Assembly (NCBI RefSeq): GCF_009852415.1
Contig: NZ_WOXS01000002.1
Location: 4,566,001-4,630,000, forward strand
Reading direction: 5' to 3'
From: Streptomyces sp. Tu 3180
Lineage (GTDB): Bacteria; Actinomycetota; Actinomycetes; Streptomycetales; Streptomycetaceae
DNA: 64,000 nucleotides
The number at the start of each line of letters is the position of its first letter. The first letter of the stretch is position 1. Positions 1 to 7,815 of the stretch are shown here, in pieces. The notes beneath the pieces were generated by a model. The model had not been told where the DNA came from and ran no database searches. It was given only the letters and a program-made list of their open reading frames with translations. The translations under genes and the position numbers were made by a program.

Positions 1-64
1 CAAGGACGACATCCGCGACGACACCAGCGGCGGCACCCGGCGTGACACGCCCGCCCCCCGCCGA

Positions 65-1762
65 TCACTTGGCGTCGGCGTAGCACTCCACCACCGCGGT
101 CGTGAACGGGAAACGGACCGGTGTCCGCCCGAACGTCAGCCGGCCCGCCAGGTCCGCGGCCTCCTGGATCGCCGCCACCACCGTCTCGGTCTCCTCCTCG
201 GGACAGTGCACGATCACCTCGTCGTGCTGGAAGAAGACCAGTTCGGCCGCCATGTCCGCCAGGGTCCGCCGCAGCGCGGCGAGCAGCAGCAGGGCCCAGT
301 CGGCGGCGCTGCCCTGGACGACGAAGTTGCGGGCGAAGCGGCCGCGGGCGCGGGCGTCGCTCGAGGCGTGGCCCGGCGCCCACGGCCGGCCGCCGTCGGT
401 CTCCTCCCCGGCGGCGTCGGCGACCGGGATGCCCGCCTCCTCCACCGCGTCCTCCGTCGTGCGGGCGGCCGGCGGGCAGGTGCGGCCCAGCCAGGTCCGT
501 ACGAGCCGGCCCTCCTCGCCCGCGCGGGCGGCCTCGTCGACGTAGGCCACCGCCCGGGGGAAGCGGCGTCTGAGCGCGGCGAGGTTCTTCAGGCCGTCGC
601 CCGAGGTCTGGCCGTAGACCGCGCCGAGGACGGCGATCTTGGCCCGGTCGCGGTCGCCGGAGAAGGCGCGGTCGGACACCGACTGGTACAGGTCGGTCTC
701 CCGGCCGGCCACCTCCATCAGCCCGGGGTCGCGGGAGATGGCCGCCAGCACCCGCGGCTCCATCTGGTCGGCGTCGGCGACGACGAGCCGCCAGCCCGGG
801 TCGGCGACGGCCGCGCGGCGGATCACCTTGGGGATCTGCAGGGCGCCCCCGCCGTTGGTCACCCAGCGGCCGGTCACGGTCCCGCCCGCGTGGAACTCGG
901 GCCGGAACCGGCCGTCGCGCACCCAGTCCTGGAGCCAGGACCAGCCGTGGGCGACCCAGATCCGGTACAGCTTCTTGTACTCGAGCAGCGGCTTCACGGC
1001 CGGGTGGTCGACGGACGCGATCTCCCACCGGCGGGTCGAGGAGATCTTGACGCCGGCCTGCGCGAAGGCCCTGACGACGTCGGCCGGCAGATCGGGCCGC
1101 ACCCGGCGGCCGAAGGCGGCGGACACCTCGTCGGCGAGCTCGGCCAGCCGGCGCGGCTCGCCGCCGCCCGCGTACCGCTCGCCGAGCAGGTCGTGCAGCA
1201 CCGCGCGGTGCACGTCCGCCCGCCAGGGCAGCCCCGCGTGGTTCATCTCGGCGGCCACCAGCGTCCCCGCCGACTCGGCCGCCGTCAGCAGCCGCATCCG
1301 GTCCGGGTGCGCGGTCCGGTCGGTGCGCCGCTGCTGCTCGGCGTAGACCGCGAGGAGGTCCGTCAGCGGCAGCGGGGTGCCCCGGGGTTCGAAGAGGGGT
1401 GACTGCGCGCCCGGTTCGGCCGGGCGCTGCGGCGGATCGGGCGGCACGGGGCCGCCGCGCAGCCGGGCCAGGGCGGCCGCGGCCGAACGGGGTTCCCCGT
1501 GCCGTCCCTCGTGACCGAGCAGGAGCGTCTCGGCGGCCTCGACGTCGTAGCACCGCTCCACTCGCACCCCCGTGGCGAGCAGGCGCGGGTAGACCTCGGC
1601 GGTGGACCGCCACACCCACCGCGTGACGCCGGGACGGCTCCGCACGGCCTCGGCGGGATCCGCCTCCCGCCGCACCGGGCCGGCGGGCAGCCCGTCCGGG
1701 CCGAGGGGGGCGACGTCCACGCCACCGTCCTCGGCCGGGGCGAGCACCCACCGGTCGGCCAT
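65..1762 (-). CDS. DNA polymerase I-like bifunctional 3'-5' exonuclease/DNA polymerase
   Basis: Family A DNA polymerase, 565 aa, much shorter than PolA (about 900 aa) because the 5' nuclease domain is absent. Polymerase motif A is visible as DADQMEPRVLA (residues 330-340), motif B around DRAKIAVLGAVYGQ (372-385, with K374 and Y383), and motif C as QHDE (512-515). The N-terminal 130 residues are divergent and probably hold only a vestigial exonuclease fold. I start at the ATG of MADRWVLAPA; the frame stays open 52 codons further upstream, but that part is arginine-rich and looks untranslated. Role is inferred as accessory DNA synthesis or repair. The main PolA is expected elsewhere on the chromosome. 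Confidence 0.85.
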   Translation of the reverse strand: MADRWVLAPAEDGGVDVAPLGPDGLPAGPVRREADPAEAVRSRPGVTRWVWRSTAEVYPRLLATGVRVERCYDVEAAETLLLGHEGRHGEPRSAAAALARLRGGPVPPDPPQRPAEPGAQSPLFEPRGTPLPLTDLLAVYAEQQRRTDRTAHPDRMRLLTAAESAGTLVAAEMNHAGLPWRADVHRAVLHDLLGERYAGGGEPRRLAELADEVSAAFGRRVRPDLPADVVRAFAQAGVKISSTRRWEIASVDHPAVKPLLEYKKLYRIWVAHGWSWLQDWVRDGRFRPEFHAGGTVTGRWVTNGGGALQIPKVIRRAAVADPGWRLVVADADQMEPRVLAAISRDPGLMEVAGRETDLYQSVSDRAFSGDRDRAKIAVLGAVYGQTSGDGLKNLAALRRRFPRAVAYVDEAARAGEEGRLVRTWLGRTCPPAARTTEDAVEEAGIPVADAAGEETDGGRPWAPGHASSDARARGRFARNFVVQGSAADWALLLLAALRRTLADMAAELVFFQHDEVIVHCPEEETETVVAAIQEAADLAGRLTFGRTPVRFPFTTAVVECYADAK

Positions 1763-1802
1763 GTACGCGAGTGTGGCAGGGGGGTCTGACAACGGCTCCG
1801 GA

Positions 1803-2573
1803 TCAGCCCTCCCGCGGGGTCCGCTGCTCCTGTTCGCCCTGCCCGCCCTCCTTCCGTGCCTGCAGGAACCGCGCCAGCATCTCGGTGACGTACCGCTCGG
1901 TGGCGGCCTTGTCGACACCGAGGCCGCTGAGGACGCCCTCGCCGTTCTCGTGCTCCAGCAGGGCGAGCAGGAGGTGCTCGGTGCCGACGTAGTCGTGGCC
2001 GAGGCGGAGGGCCTCGCGGAAGGTGAGTTCCAGGACCTTCTTGGCCGCCGGGCCGTACGGCACCAGCTCGGGGGCGTCCTCGACGGCCGGCGGGAGCGCC
2101 GCGGACGCGGCCTCGCGGACCGCCTCCGGGGTGACGCCCTGCTCGGCGATCGCCTGCACGGCGAAGCCCTCCGGCTCGGCCAGCAGTCCGAGGACCAGGT
2201 GCTCGGGGACGCCCTCGGCGTTGCGCGCGGCCTTGGCCTCGTTGTGCGCGGCCATCACCGCGTTGCGGGCGCGGGGCGTGTAGCGGTTGAAGCCCTGGTT
2301 CGGGTCGAGGCCGGCTCCCTCCTTCGGCACGAAGCGCTTCTGCGCCGCCTGCCGGGTGACGCCCATGCTCTTGCCGATGTCCGTCCAGGAGGCGCCCGAA
2401 CGCCGGGCCTGGTCCACGAAGTGGCCGATCAGGTGGTCGGCCACCTCACCGAGGTGCTCACCCGCGAGCACCGCGTCCTGGAGCTGTTCGAGGGGCTCCT
2501 CGTGGACCTTCTTGATGGCCTCGATGAGGTCGTCGAGACGCACGGACGATGTGATTCCGGGGTTCGTGGTCAT
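1803..2573 (-). CDS. Clp N-terminal domain protein with an HTH segment
   Basis: 256 aa. Residues 1-90 carry a helix-turn-helix-like segment (SWTDIGKSMGVTRQAAQKRF, about 62-81). Residues 98-250 carry two Clp-N repeats resembling the N-domain of ClpC (for example GHDYVGTEHLLLALLEHE). There is no AAA+ ATPase module, so it is not a Clp chaperone, although databases often label such proteins Clp protease subunits. A plausible role is a DNA-binding regulator that senses Clp substrates or clients; this is inference. The ATG lies directly against a palindrome, and a promoter with TTGACA-17 bp-TACGGT would start transcription at about the ATG, giving a leaderless mRNA. It faces the DUF2786 gene. Confidence 0.85.
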   Translation of the reverse strand: MTTNPGITSSVRLDDLIEAIKKVHEEPLEQLQDAVLAGEHLGEVADHLIGHFVDQARRSGASWTDIGKSMGVTRQAAQKRFVPKEGAGLDPNQGFNRYTPRARNAVMAAHNEAKAARNAEGVPEHLVLGLLAEPEGFAVQAIAEQGVTPEAVREAASAALPPAVEDAPELVPYGPAAKKVLELTFREALRLGHDYVGTEHLLLALLEHENGEGVLSGLGVDKAATERYVTEMLARFLQARKEGGQGEQEQRTPREG

Positions 2574-2574
2574 G

Positions 2575-2621
2575 TGTCAACCGTAAGTTGACAGTCAAGG
2601 GGTGTCAACCGCGAGTTGACA
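2575..2621. promoter_or_regulatory. Twin perfect palindromes and a leaderless promoter between divergent genes
   Basis: Two 19-bp inverted repeats, TGTCAAC-N5-GTTGACA, lie at 2575-2593 and 2603-2621, with centres 28 bp apart. Read on the minus strand they supply a perfect -35 (TTGACA, 2608-2603), a 17-bp spacer and a -10 (TACGGT, 2585-2580), with +1 predicted at the ATG at 2573. The first palindrome covers the -10 region and touches the start codon, so a bound protein would block transcription. The HTH protein downstream is the obvious candidate binder. The plus-strand DUF2786 gene begins only 39 bp from the second palindrome. Confidence 0.75.
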
Positions 2622-2659
2622 TCTTCGGGTGGATGCCCCGGGCGTGGCACGATCGGCTC

Positions 2660-3778
2660 GTGAGTACGCCCAGCACCGTCGACCGCGCCCTGCGGACCGC
2701 TCTCCACGACGCCACCGACGAGACCCTCGACACCGGCGCGTCGCTGCTCGCCGCCGATCCCGCGTCCGACGCCGAACTCGACCTGAGAGGGCGGGAGTTC
2801 GTGGCGGCGGCCTGGCGGCGCGGCTGGCAGCCGGCCGACGTCGTGCGGATCGTGCGGCGGGAGCTGGACGACGTGCACGTGCGGCTCGTCTCGGCGCTGA
2901 TCCGCGCCCAGGCGCCGCACGACCGGCCCCGCGGCCCCCGCTGGAAGGCCCAGCTCGACGGGCTGGAGGCCGGGGACGTGCCGCGCGCCGACCGCTTCTC
3001 GTACGCCACCGCCGTCCTGGAGCTGTACCGGCTGCTGCTGCGCCTGCCCGCCCTGGAGTCCCTCGACGAGGCGGCGACGGGTCCGCGGGACCGGCGGCCG
3101 GAGTCCCGCGTGCTCGGCCGCATCCGCGCGCTGCTGGCGAAGGCGGAGGCGACCGGGTTCCCCCAGGAGGCGGAGGCGCTCAGCGCCAAGGCGCAGCAGC
3201 TGATGGCGCGGCACAGCGTCGACGAGGCGCTGCTCGCGGCGCAGGCGCCCGCGCCCGATGCGCCGGACGCCTGCCGGATCGGGGTGGAGCCGCCGTACGA
3301 GCAGGCCAAGGCGGTGCTGCTGGACGCGGTCGCCACCGCGAACCACTGCCGGGCCGTGTGGAACGAACCCCTCGGCTTCTCCACCGTCGTCGGCTTCGCC
3401 TCCGACCTGGAGGCGGTCGAACTCCTCTACACCTCGCTGCTGGTGCAGGCGACCACGGCGATGACCGGGGCGGAGGCGGCGCAGCGGGCCGGCGGACGCA
3501 AACGGACCAAGACCTTCCGGCAGTCCTTCCTCGCGGCCTACGCCCACCGCGTGGGGACGCGCCTCGCGGCCGCCGCCGAGAGTCAGGTGAGCGACGACCT
3601 GCTCCCGGTGCTCGCCTCCCGCGAGGTCGCGGTCACCGACCGGACGGACCGCCTGTTCCCGGAGACGACCACCACCCGGCTGCGCGGGGTGAGCGACGCG
3701 GCGGGCTGGGAGGAGGGCGCGCGGGCGGCGGACGACGCGCGGGTCGGGACCCGCCCCCGGCTGCCCCGGAACGGGTGA
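2660..3778 (+). CDS. DUF2786 domain-containing protein
   Basis: 372 aa from the GTG start (VSTPSTVDRAL). The DUF2786 segment is recognisable at about residues 150-195 (LGRIRALLAKAEATGFPQEA, followed by AKAQQLMARHSVDEALL), a pattern seen in many actinobacterial and phage proteins of unknown function. A second conserved part follows (about 210-330, with CRAVW and KTFRQSFLAAYAHRVG). No signal peptide or membrane span is visible. It is divergent from the Clp-N/HTH gene and shares the twin-palindrome intergenic region, so the two may be co-regulated. An in-frame upstream extension to 2588 would run through the operator and is rejected. Function unknown. Confidence 0.8.
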   Translation: MSTPSTVDRALRTALHDATDETLDTGASLLAADPASDAELDLRGREFVAAAWRRGWQPADVVRIVRRELDDVHVRLVSALIRAQAPHDRPRGPRWKAQLDGLEAGDVPRADRFSYATAVLELYRLLLRLPALESLDEAATGPRDRRPESRVLGRIRALLAKAEATGFPQEAEALSAKAQQLMARHSVDEALLAAQAPAPDAPDACRIGVEPPYEQAKAVLLDAVATANHCRAVWNEPLGFSTVVGFASDLEAVELLYTSLLVQATTAMTGAEAAQRAGGRKRTKTFRQSFLAAYAHRVGTRLAAAAESQVSDDLLPVLASREVAVTDRTDRLFPETTTTRLRGVSDAAGWEEGARAADDARVGTRPRLPRNG

Positions 3779-3782
3779 GGCG

Positions 3783-4301
3783 TCAGTCGCCCGCCTGCTG
3801 GTAGGCGCTCACGGAGGCCTGGTGCCCGCCCTCGCCGTCGGACGCGACCGGGCCGTACGACCAGCGGAAGGTCCGGGTGCCGGGATCGCCGGGGAGGACG
3901 ACGCGCAGGTCCTCGGCGTCGAGGGCGCCGTCGCCGCGCGGACCGCGCACGTAGACGATGCTGAAGGACGCGGAGTCGCCCTTGGCCAGGGTCAGCTTCT
4001 GCGCCGTGGCGCCCTCGGCCGGCGGCAGGTCGAGGACGGCGGAACCGCCGGCGCCGGCCAGGCGCACCTCGGGGAAGCCGTCCAGGGTGCAGGTGGCGCC
4101 CCGGTTGGTGAGGGCGACGGGCACCTCACCGGTGTCGCCGGCGGCCGGGGCGACGCTCGCGGGGCCGGCCTCCACGCTCACCTGGCCGAGCGAACACGCT
4201 GTGCTGGTGCTCTTCTGCTTCCCGTCGTCGCCCGTGTCGTCGCAGGCGGTCAGCAGGAGGAGTGCGGCGAGGGCGGGGACGGCGATCGGTGGGGTGCGCA
4301 T
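3783..4301 (-). CDS. Secreted lipoprotein, DUF4232-like
   Basis: 172 aa from MRTPPIAVPALA. It has a type II signal peptide with lipobox LLTAC at residues 16-20, so it should be lipid-anchored outside the membrane. The mature part begins with a charged linker rich in D, G and K, followed by a beta-rich domain (VPVALTNRGATCTLDGFPEV) typical of DUF4232 proteins, in which two cysteines usually form a disulfide. Function is unknown. It converges with the DUF2786 gene, leaving only 4 bp between the stop codons. Another lipoprotein gene follows on the same strand further upstream (4389-4952), but the gap includes its own start region, so an operon is uncertain. Confidence 0.75.
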   Translation of the reverse strand: MRTPPIAVPALAALLLLTACDDTGDDGKQKSTSTACSLGQVSVEAGPASVAPAAGDTGEVPVALTNRGATCTLDGFPEVRLAGAGGSAVLDLPPAEGATAQKLTLAKGDSASFSIVYVRGPRGDGALDAEDLRVVLPGDPGTRTFRWSYGPVASDGEGGHQASVSAYQQAGD

Positions 4302-4388
4302 CAGGGATCCTCTGGAGTCGTGGAGGTGCCCCCAGATCATCACGCACGCGGCGGCGGATCCGCCGCCGGCCCCGCCGACCGGTCCGCC

Positions 4389-4952
4389 CTACGACCCGAG
4401 CCCCGCCGTCGGCAGACCCGTCGGCAGCTTGCCGCCCTCGGCCTTCGTGTACGTCTCGGTGCCCGGGGCGCCCTGCCAGGTCACCTTCAGGGAGGACGCG
4501 CCGGCGGGGACGACCGTGCCGTTGGTCCGGTCCTCGCTGCCGTCGGCGCACTTCAGGCGGATCGTGTGCGTCCCGGACTCCTCCCGCGCGGTGCCGCTGC
4601 ACACGGTGCCGCCGGTGGCGAAGAGGGCGGCCTGCTCGCCGGTGACCATCAGCGCCACGGCCTTGCCCCCGGCCGTGGTGAGCCAGCTGCCCTCGAGTTC
4701 GCCGGCCGGGGACGCGCCCGCGCCGGAACCGCCCGTGCCGCCGCCGGTGCCGGCGGTCGCCGTGACGGAGGGGGTGGCGGACGGGGTGGGGGCCGCGGAG
4801 TCCTCGCCGGAGTCGCCGCCGTCACCGCACCCGGTGAGGACGAGCGCGCCCGCCAGCCCCGCGGCCGCGGCCGCCGCGCGCACCCGTCGGCGTGCCGCCC
4901 CGCCTCGCGGGCACGAGGGACGCGAGAAGGTCACCGAAGCCACCGAAGTCAC
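4389..4952 (-). CDS. Putative secreted lipoprotein
   Basis: 187 aa. An arginine-rich N-terminus and a hydrophobic stretch of alanines lead to lipobox VLTGC at about residue 42, then a long low-complexity linker of S, T, P, G and A. The C-terminal domain (about 85-187) has two cysteines and a beta-rich look (GTVCSGTAREESGTHTIRLK), similar to small Streptomyces lipoproteins of unknown function. The exact start is uncertain; the ATG of MTSVASVTF is used. It is followed on the same strand by the DUF4232-like lipoprotein. No enzymatic motif can be seen. Confidence 0.65.
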   Translation of the reverse strand: MTSVASVTFSRPSCPRGGAARRRVRAAAAAAGLAGALVLTGCGDGGDSGEDSAAPTPSATPSVTATAGTGGGTGGSGAGASPAGELEGSWLTTAGGKAVALMVTGEQAALFATGGTVCSGTAREESGTHTIRLKCADGSEDRTNGTVVPAGASSLKVTWQGAPGTETYTKAEGGKLPTGLPTAGLGS

Positions 4953-5112
4953 TGCAAGCCCCCAAGCTGTAGCCGGCCCCGACGGCCGGGACGAACGGCA
5001 GTCAGCTAACAGGACCCGCCCCGCACTCCACCAGACCCCGCCGGCCCCAGTGACACACCTCGCACCGCCCGCCGGTCCCCGCGCGCACGGGCGGCGGCGG
5101 GGCCCGCCGGGA

Positions 5113-5418
5113 CTACCAGGACGCCTTGCGCACGCCCGGCAGGTACCCCGCGTGCGCCTGCGCCCGCAGACTCACCCGGGACAGCCCGAACGCCCGGAGG
5201 TACCCGCGCGGGCGCCCGTCCGTCCGGTCCCGGTTGCGCACGCGCGTGGCGCTCGCGTCGCGCGGCTGCCCGCGCAGCTCGCGCCGCGCGGCCGCCCGTT
5301 CCTCCTCCGTGGACGACGGCCGCCGGACGATCTCCTTCAGCTCGGCCCGCCGGGCGGCGTACCGCGCGACGGTCTCCCGCCGCTGCTCGTTCTTAGCGAT
5401 CTTGCTCTTCTTCGCCAT
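5113..5418 (-). CDS. rpsN: 30S ribosomal protein S14, alternative form
   Basis: 101 aa, MAKKSKIAKN start. It is the long form of S14 lacking the zinc-binding CxxC...CxxC motif of the short form; no cysteines are present. Its last residues GVRKASW are the typical S14 C-terminus. The start codon overlaps the stop of rpmB (ATGA), so the two are translationally coupled. Together with cysteine-poor L28, L33 and L31 paralogues on both sides of a Zur box it belongs to the zinc-starvation set that replaces zinc-containing ribosomal proteins. That interpretation follows from work on the S. coelicolor Zur regulon. Confidence 0.95.
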   Translation of the reverse strand: MAKKSKIAKNEQRRETVARYAARRAELKEIVRRPSSTEEERAAARRELRGQPRDASATRVRNRDRTDGRPRGYLRAFGLSRVSLRAQAHAGYLPGVRKASW

Positions 5419-5654
5419 CAGACCTTCTCCCCGCGGGCGCGGATGCGGGCCACGGCCGCCTCGACGCCGATCGCGTCGACGGTCCTGATCGCCCTGGCGC
5501 TCAGCCGCAGCCGCACGTACCGGCCCTCGCCCGGCAGCCAGTAGCGCTTGGTCTGGATGTTCGGGTCGAAGCGGCGGGACGTGCGCCGGTGGGAGTGGGA
5601 GATCCGGTTGCCGAAGCCGGGCTGTGCGCCGGTCAGCATGCAGTGCGCGGACAC
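5418..5654 (-). CDS. rpmB: 50S ribosomal protein L28, zinc-independent paralogue
   Basis: 78 aa (MSAHCMLTGAQPGFGNRISH). L28 fold with the typical SHRRTSRRFDPNIQ segment. Only one cysteine is left, so the four-cysteine zinc ribbon of the housekeeping form is missing, which marks it as the C-minus paralogue. First gene of the leftward rpmB-rpsN pair. Its start lies 45 bp from the Zur box that also faces rpmG. Expression is expected under zinc limitation, when Zur releases the promoter. Confidence 0.95.
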   Translation of the reverse strand: MSAHCMLTGAQPGFGNRISHSHRRTSRRFDPNIQTKRYWLPGEGRYVRLRLSARAIRTVDAIGVEAAVARIRARGEKV

Positions 5655-5699
5655 CAGTGGTGCACCTCTCTCGAAGCCGTTCCCACAGCATTATGCAAA

Positions 5700-5714
5700 T
5701 GGGAATCATTTTCA
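5700..5714. promoter_or_regulatory. Zur box between rpmB and rpmG
   Basis: The 15-mer TGGGAATCATTTTCA reads on the other strand as TGAAAATGATTCCCA, very close to the Streptomyces Zur consensus TGAAAATGATTTTCA. It sits in the only AT-rich stretch of the 73-bp divergent region, 13 bp upstream of the rpmG ATG, where bound Zur would block both promoters. The genes on both sides are the zinc-independent ribosomal protein paralogues known to be Zur targets in S. coelicolor. Confidence 0.85.
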
Positions 5715-5727
5715 GTAATGTAGCAGC

Positions 5728-5892
5728 ATGGCACGCAACGAACTCCGTCCGGTCGTCACGCTGCGGTCCACCGCCGGGACCGGCTTCACCTACGTCACCC
5801 GCAAGAACCGCCGCAACGACCCCGACCGCCTGACGCTGCGCAAGTACGACCCCGTCGCCGGCCGTCACGTCGACTTCCGAGAGGAGCGCTGA
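5728..5892 (+). CDS. rpmG: 50S ribosomal protein L33, zinc-independent paralogue
   Basis: 54 aa: MARNELRPVVTLRSTAGTGF at the N-terminus and LTLRKYDPVAGRHVDFREER at the C-terminus. It contains no cysteine, so the zinc-ribbon of the housekeeping L33 is lost. It is the first gene of a rightward operon rpmG-rpmE2-cobW-like-rpsR controlled from the Zur box 13 bp upstream. The gap to rpmE2 is only 9 bp. The family and the regulation are well established; the assignment is from sequence and context. Confidence 0.95.
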   Translation: MARNELRPVVTLRSTAGTGFTYVTRKNRRNDPDRLTLRKYDPVAGRHVDFREER

Positions 5893-5901
5893 ACAGCCGC
5901 C

Positions 5902-6156
5902 ATGCGCAAGGGAATCCACCCGCCCTACGGCCCCGTCGTCTTCCGCGACCGCGCCGCCGGCCACGCCTTCCTCACCCGCTCCACGATGACGAGCGAGAAG
6001 ACCGTCGAGTGGGAGGACGGCCGCACCTACCCGGTCGTCGACGTCGAGATCTCGAACGTCAGCCACCCCTTCTACACCGGCACCGCGCGCGTCCTGGACA
6101 CCGCGGGCCGCGTGGAGCGCTTCGAGCGCCGGTACGGCAAGCAGGGGGCGTCGTGA
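5902..6156 (+). CDS. rpmE2: 50S ribosomal protein L31 type B
   Basis: 84 aa (MRKGIHPPYGPVVFRDRAAG), the type B form of L31 without the CxxC zinc site. Under zinc starvation this form displaces the zinc-containing L31 and frees its zinc. Second gene of the Zur-controlled operon. Its stop overlaps the GTG of the following CobW-like gene (GTGA), indicating translational coupling, so the CobW-like protein should be made in step with it. Confidence 0.95.
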   Translation: MRKGIHPPYGPVVFRDRAAGHAFLTRSTMTSEKTVEWEDGRTYPVVDVEISNVSHPFYTGTARVLDTAGRVERFERRYGKQGAS

Positions 6157-7295
6157 CGCTGTCGGTGGTGATCGTCGGCGGACTGCACGCCGACGCCCGC
6201 AGGGCCGCCGTCGCGCGGCTGCTCGCCGACGTGCCCGGCAGCGTCGCACTCCACCACGACCTGGAGACGGCCGTCACCGGCACGGTCGTACGGACCGTCC
6301 GGGACGCCCGCGGCGTCCGGTCCACCGGCGAGACCCCGCTCGTCGACGACTGCGCCTGCTGCGCCCTGCGCGAGGACCTCCTCCCCGAGCTCGAACGTCT
6401 CGCGGACGCCGGGGACACCCCGCTCGCGATCGTCGAGCTGTGGGACTCCGTCGAGCCGAAGGCCATGGCGGAGGTGATCAGCGCGGGCGGCCTCACCGTC
6501 ACCGGGGTGATCACCGCCGTCGATCCGGCCCTGCTGCTGCCGTACCTGGGCAACGGCGACGACCTCGCCGAGGGCGGGCTCGCCGCCGCGCCCACCGATC
6601 GGCGCACGGTCGCCGACACCTTCGCCCGCCAGCTGGAGTACGCGCCCGTCCTGGCCGTCGCCGACTCCCCGGAGGCCGACGACGAGGACCGCGAGCTGCT
6701 CGCGCAGCTGCACCCGACGGCCCACCGGGTCCCGGTCGGCGGCCCGGCCGGCGGCTCCTCGCTCCTCGTGGCCGCCGCGCTCGCCGGCTTCGACGTGGAG
6801 GCGGCCGCCGCGGCCCAGCACCCCGCGTGCGCGCTGCTGCCCGCCGAGGCCGACGCGCACGGTGTCTCCACCCTCGTCTGGCACCGTGACCGCCCCTTCC
6901 ACCCGGAACGGCTCTACGCCGCCCTGGAGGACCTGGCCTGCGCGGCGGCCCGCAGCCGGGGCCGGTTCTGGCTCGCCGACAAGCCGGACACGCTGTTCCA
7001 CTGGGACGCGGCGGGCGGCGCCCTGTGCGTGGAGAGCGCGGGCCCGTGGCTGGGCTCGCTGCCCGACGCGGCGTGGGAGCTGGTCCCGCCGGTGCGCCGG
7101 GCCGCCGCCGCGCTGGACTGGCACCCCGAGCACGGCGACCGCTGCCAGCACCTGGTCTTCACGTCCCCCGGACTCGACCGCGACGGACTCCTGCGGCTCC
7201 TGGAGTCCTGCCTGCTGACCGACGCCGAGTACGCCGCCGGGCGCGACGCCTGGCAGCGGCTGCCGCACTCCTTCGACACCCTCCTGGAGGTCTGA
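6153..7295 (+). CDS. CobW/G3E-type protein with degenerate P-loop
   Basis: 380 aa from a GTG that overlaps the rpmE2 stop. The fold is that of the COG0523 (CobW, ZNG1, ZigA) family: an N-terminal beta strand (VTLSVVIVGG), the metal motif CxCC as CACC at residues 67-70, and a C-terminal CobW domain (FHPERLYAALEDL, GRFWLADKPDTLFHW). The usual Walker A (GxxGxGKS/T) is replaced by GGLHADARRA at 9-18, with no lysine, and the NKxD guanine motif is also not seen. It probably cannot hydrolyse GTP in the standard way. Its place in the zinc-starvation operon points to zinc handling or delivery; the metal motif is intact. Confidence 0.9.
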   Translation: MTLSVVIVGGLHADARRAAVARLLADVPGSVALHHDLETAVTGTVVRTVRDARGVRSTGETPLVDDCACCALREDLLPELERLADAGDTPLAIVELWDSVEPKAMAEVISAGGLTVTGVITAVDPALLLPYLGNGDDLAEGGLAAAPTDRRTVADTFARQLEYAPVLAVADSPEADDEDRELLAQLHPTAHRVPVGGPAGGSSLLVAAALAGFDVEAAAAAQHPACALLPAEADAHGVSTLVWHRDRPFHPERLYAALEDLACAAARSRGRFWLADKPDTLFHWDAAGGALCVESAGPWLGSLPDAAWELVPPVRRAAAALDWHPEHGDRCQHLVFTSPGLDRDGLLRLLESCLLTDAEYAAGRDAWQRLPHSFDTLLEV

Positions 7296-7300
7296 CCGCC

Positions 7301-7534
7301 GTGCCCCGCAAGCCCGACCGCAAGCCCGCCCGGTCCCGCCCCAATCCCCTGGACCAGGCCGGGATCACGTACATCGACTACAAGGACACCGATCTGCTGC
7401 GGAGGTTCGTCTCCGACCGGGGCAAGATCCGCGGCCGCCGCGTCACCCGGGTGAGCGCCCGGCAGCAGCGGCAGCTGGCCAGGGCGATCAAGAACGCGCG
7501 CGAGATGGCGCTGCTGCCCTCCTCGGCACGCTGA
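7301..7534 (+). CDS. rpsR: 30S ribosomal protein S18, alternative paralogue
   Basis: 77 aa from GTG (VPRKPDRKPARSRPNPLDQA). S18 core segments are clear: IDYKDTDLLRRFVSDRGKI and TRVSARQQRQLARAIKNARE. No cysteine is present. It follows the CobW-like gene after 5 bp and closes the Zur-controlled operon. Housekeeping S18 is expected elsewhere, near rpsF/rplI. The stretch after it, up to the DUF397 gene, holds no further gene. Confidence 0.93.
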   Translation: MPRKPDRKPARSRPNPLDQAGITYIDYKDTDLLRRFVSDRGKIRGRRVTRVSARQQRQLARAIKNAREMALLPSSAR

Positions 7535-7707
7535 GGCGAGGACGGGGGAGAGGGCGCACGTCCGCCGGCCCGAGGAGGGAACAAAGGGAAACACATCGGA
7601 ACACGACGGCCCCCGCGTGCGTCTCTAAGGTGAGCGGGGGCGGTGGAGCGTCCGTCGAAGCGGTCGCCGAGCGGCCGGTGCGGCTGTAACCGCAGGACCA
7701 CCCCGCG

Positions 7708-7734
7708 TGCACGTGCATCTGCTCGCGCATCTGC
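7708..7734 (+). promoter_or_regulatory. WhiJ-locus compound motif, copy A
   Basis: TGCACGTGCATCTGC (7708-7722), then tcgc, then GCATCTGC (7727-7734). It combines a short palindrome (TGCACGTGCA) with two direct copies of GCATCTGC 12 bp apart. The same arrangement appears inverted at 8877-8903, upstream of the divergent ATP-binding protein gene. Copy A is about 85-110 bp upstream of the DUF397 start. A regulator, most simply the XRE-DUF5753 protein encoded next door, may bind both; this is inference. Confidence 0.65.
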
Positions 7735-7815
7735 ACATGAACAAAGCTATGATCCGGGTCAGTTGACTACTGCATCAATGGCCACACCAGCCAGTGCACC
7801 AGCGGGGAGCGACCT

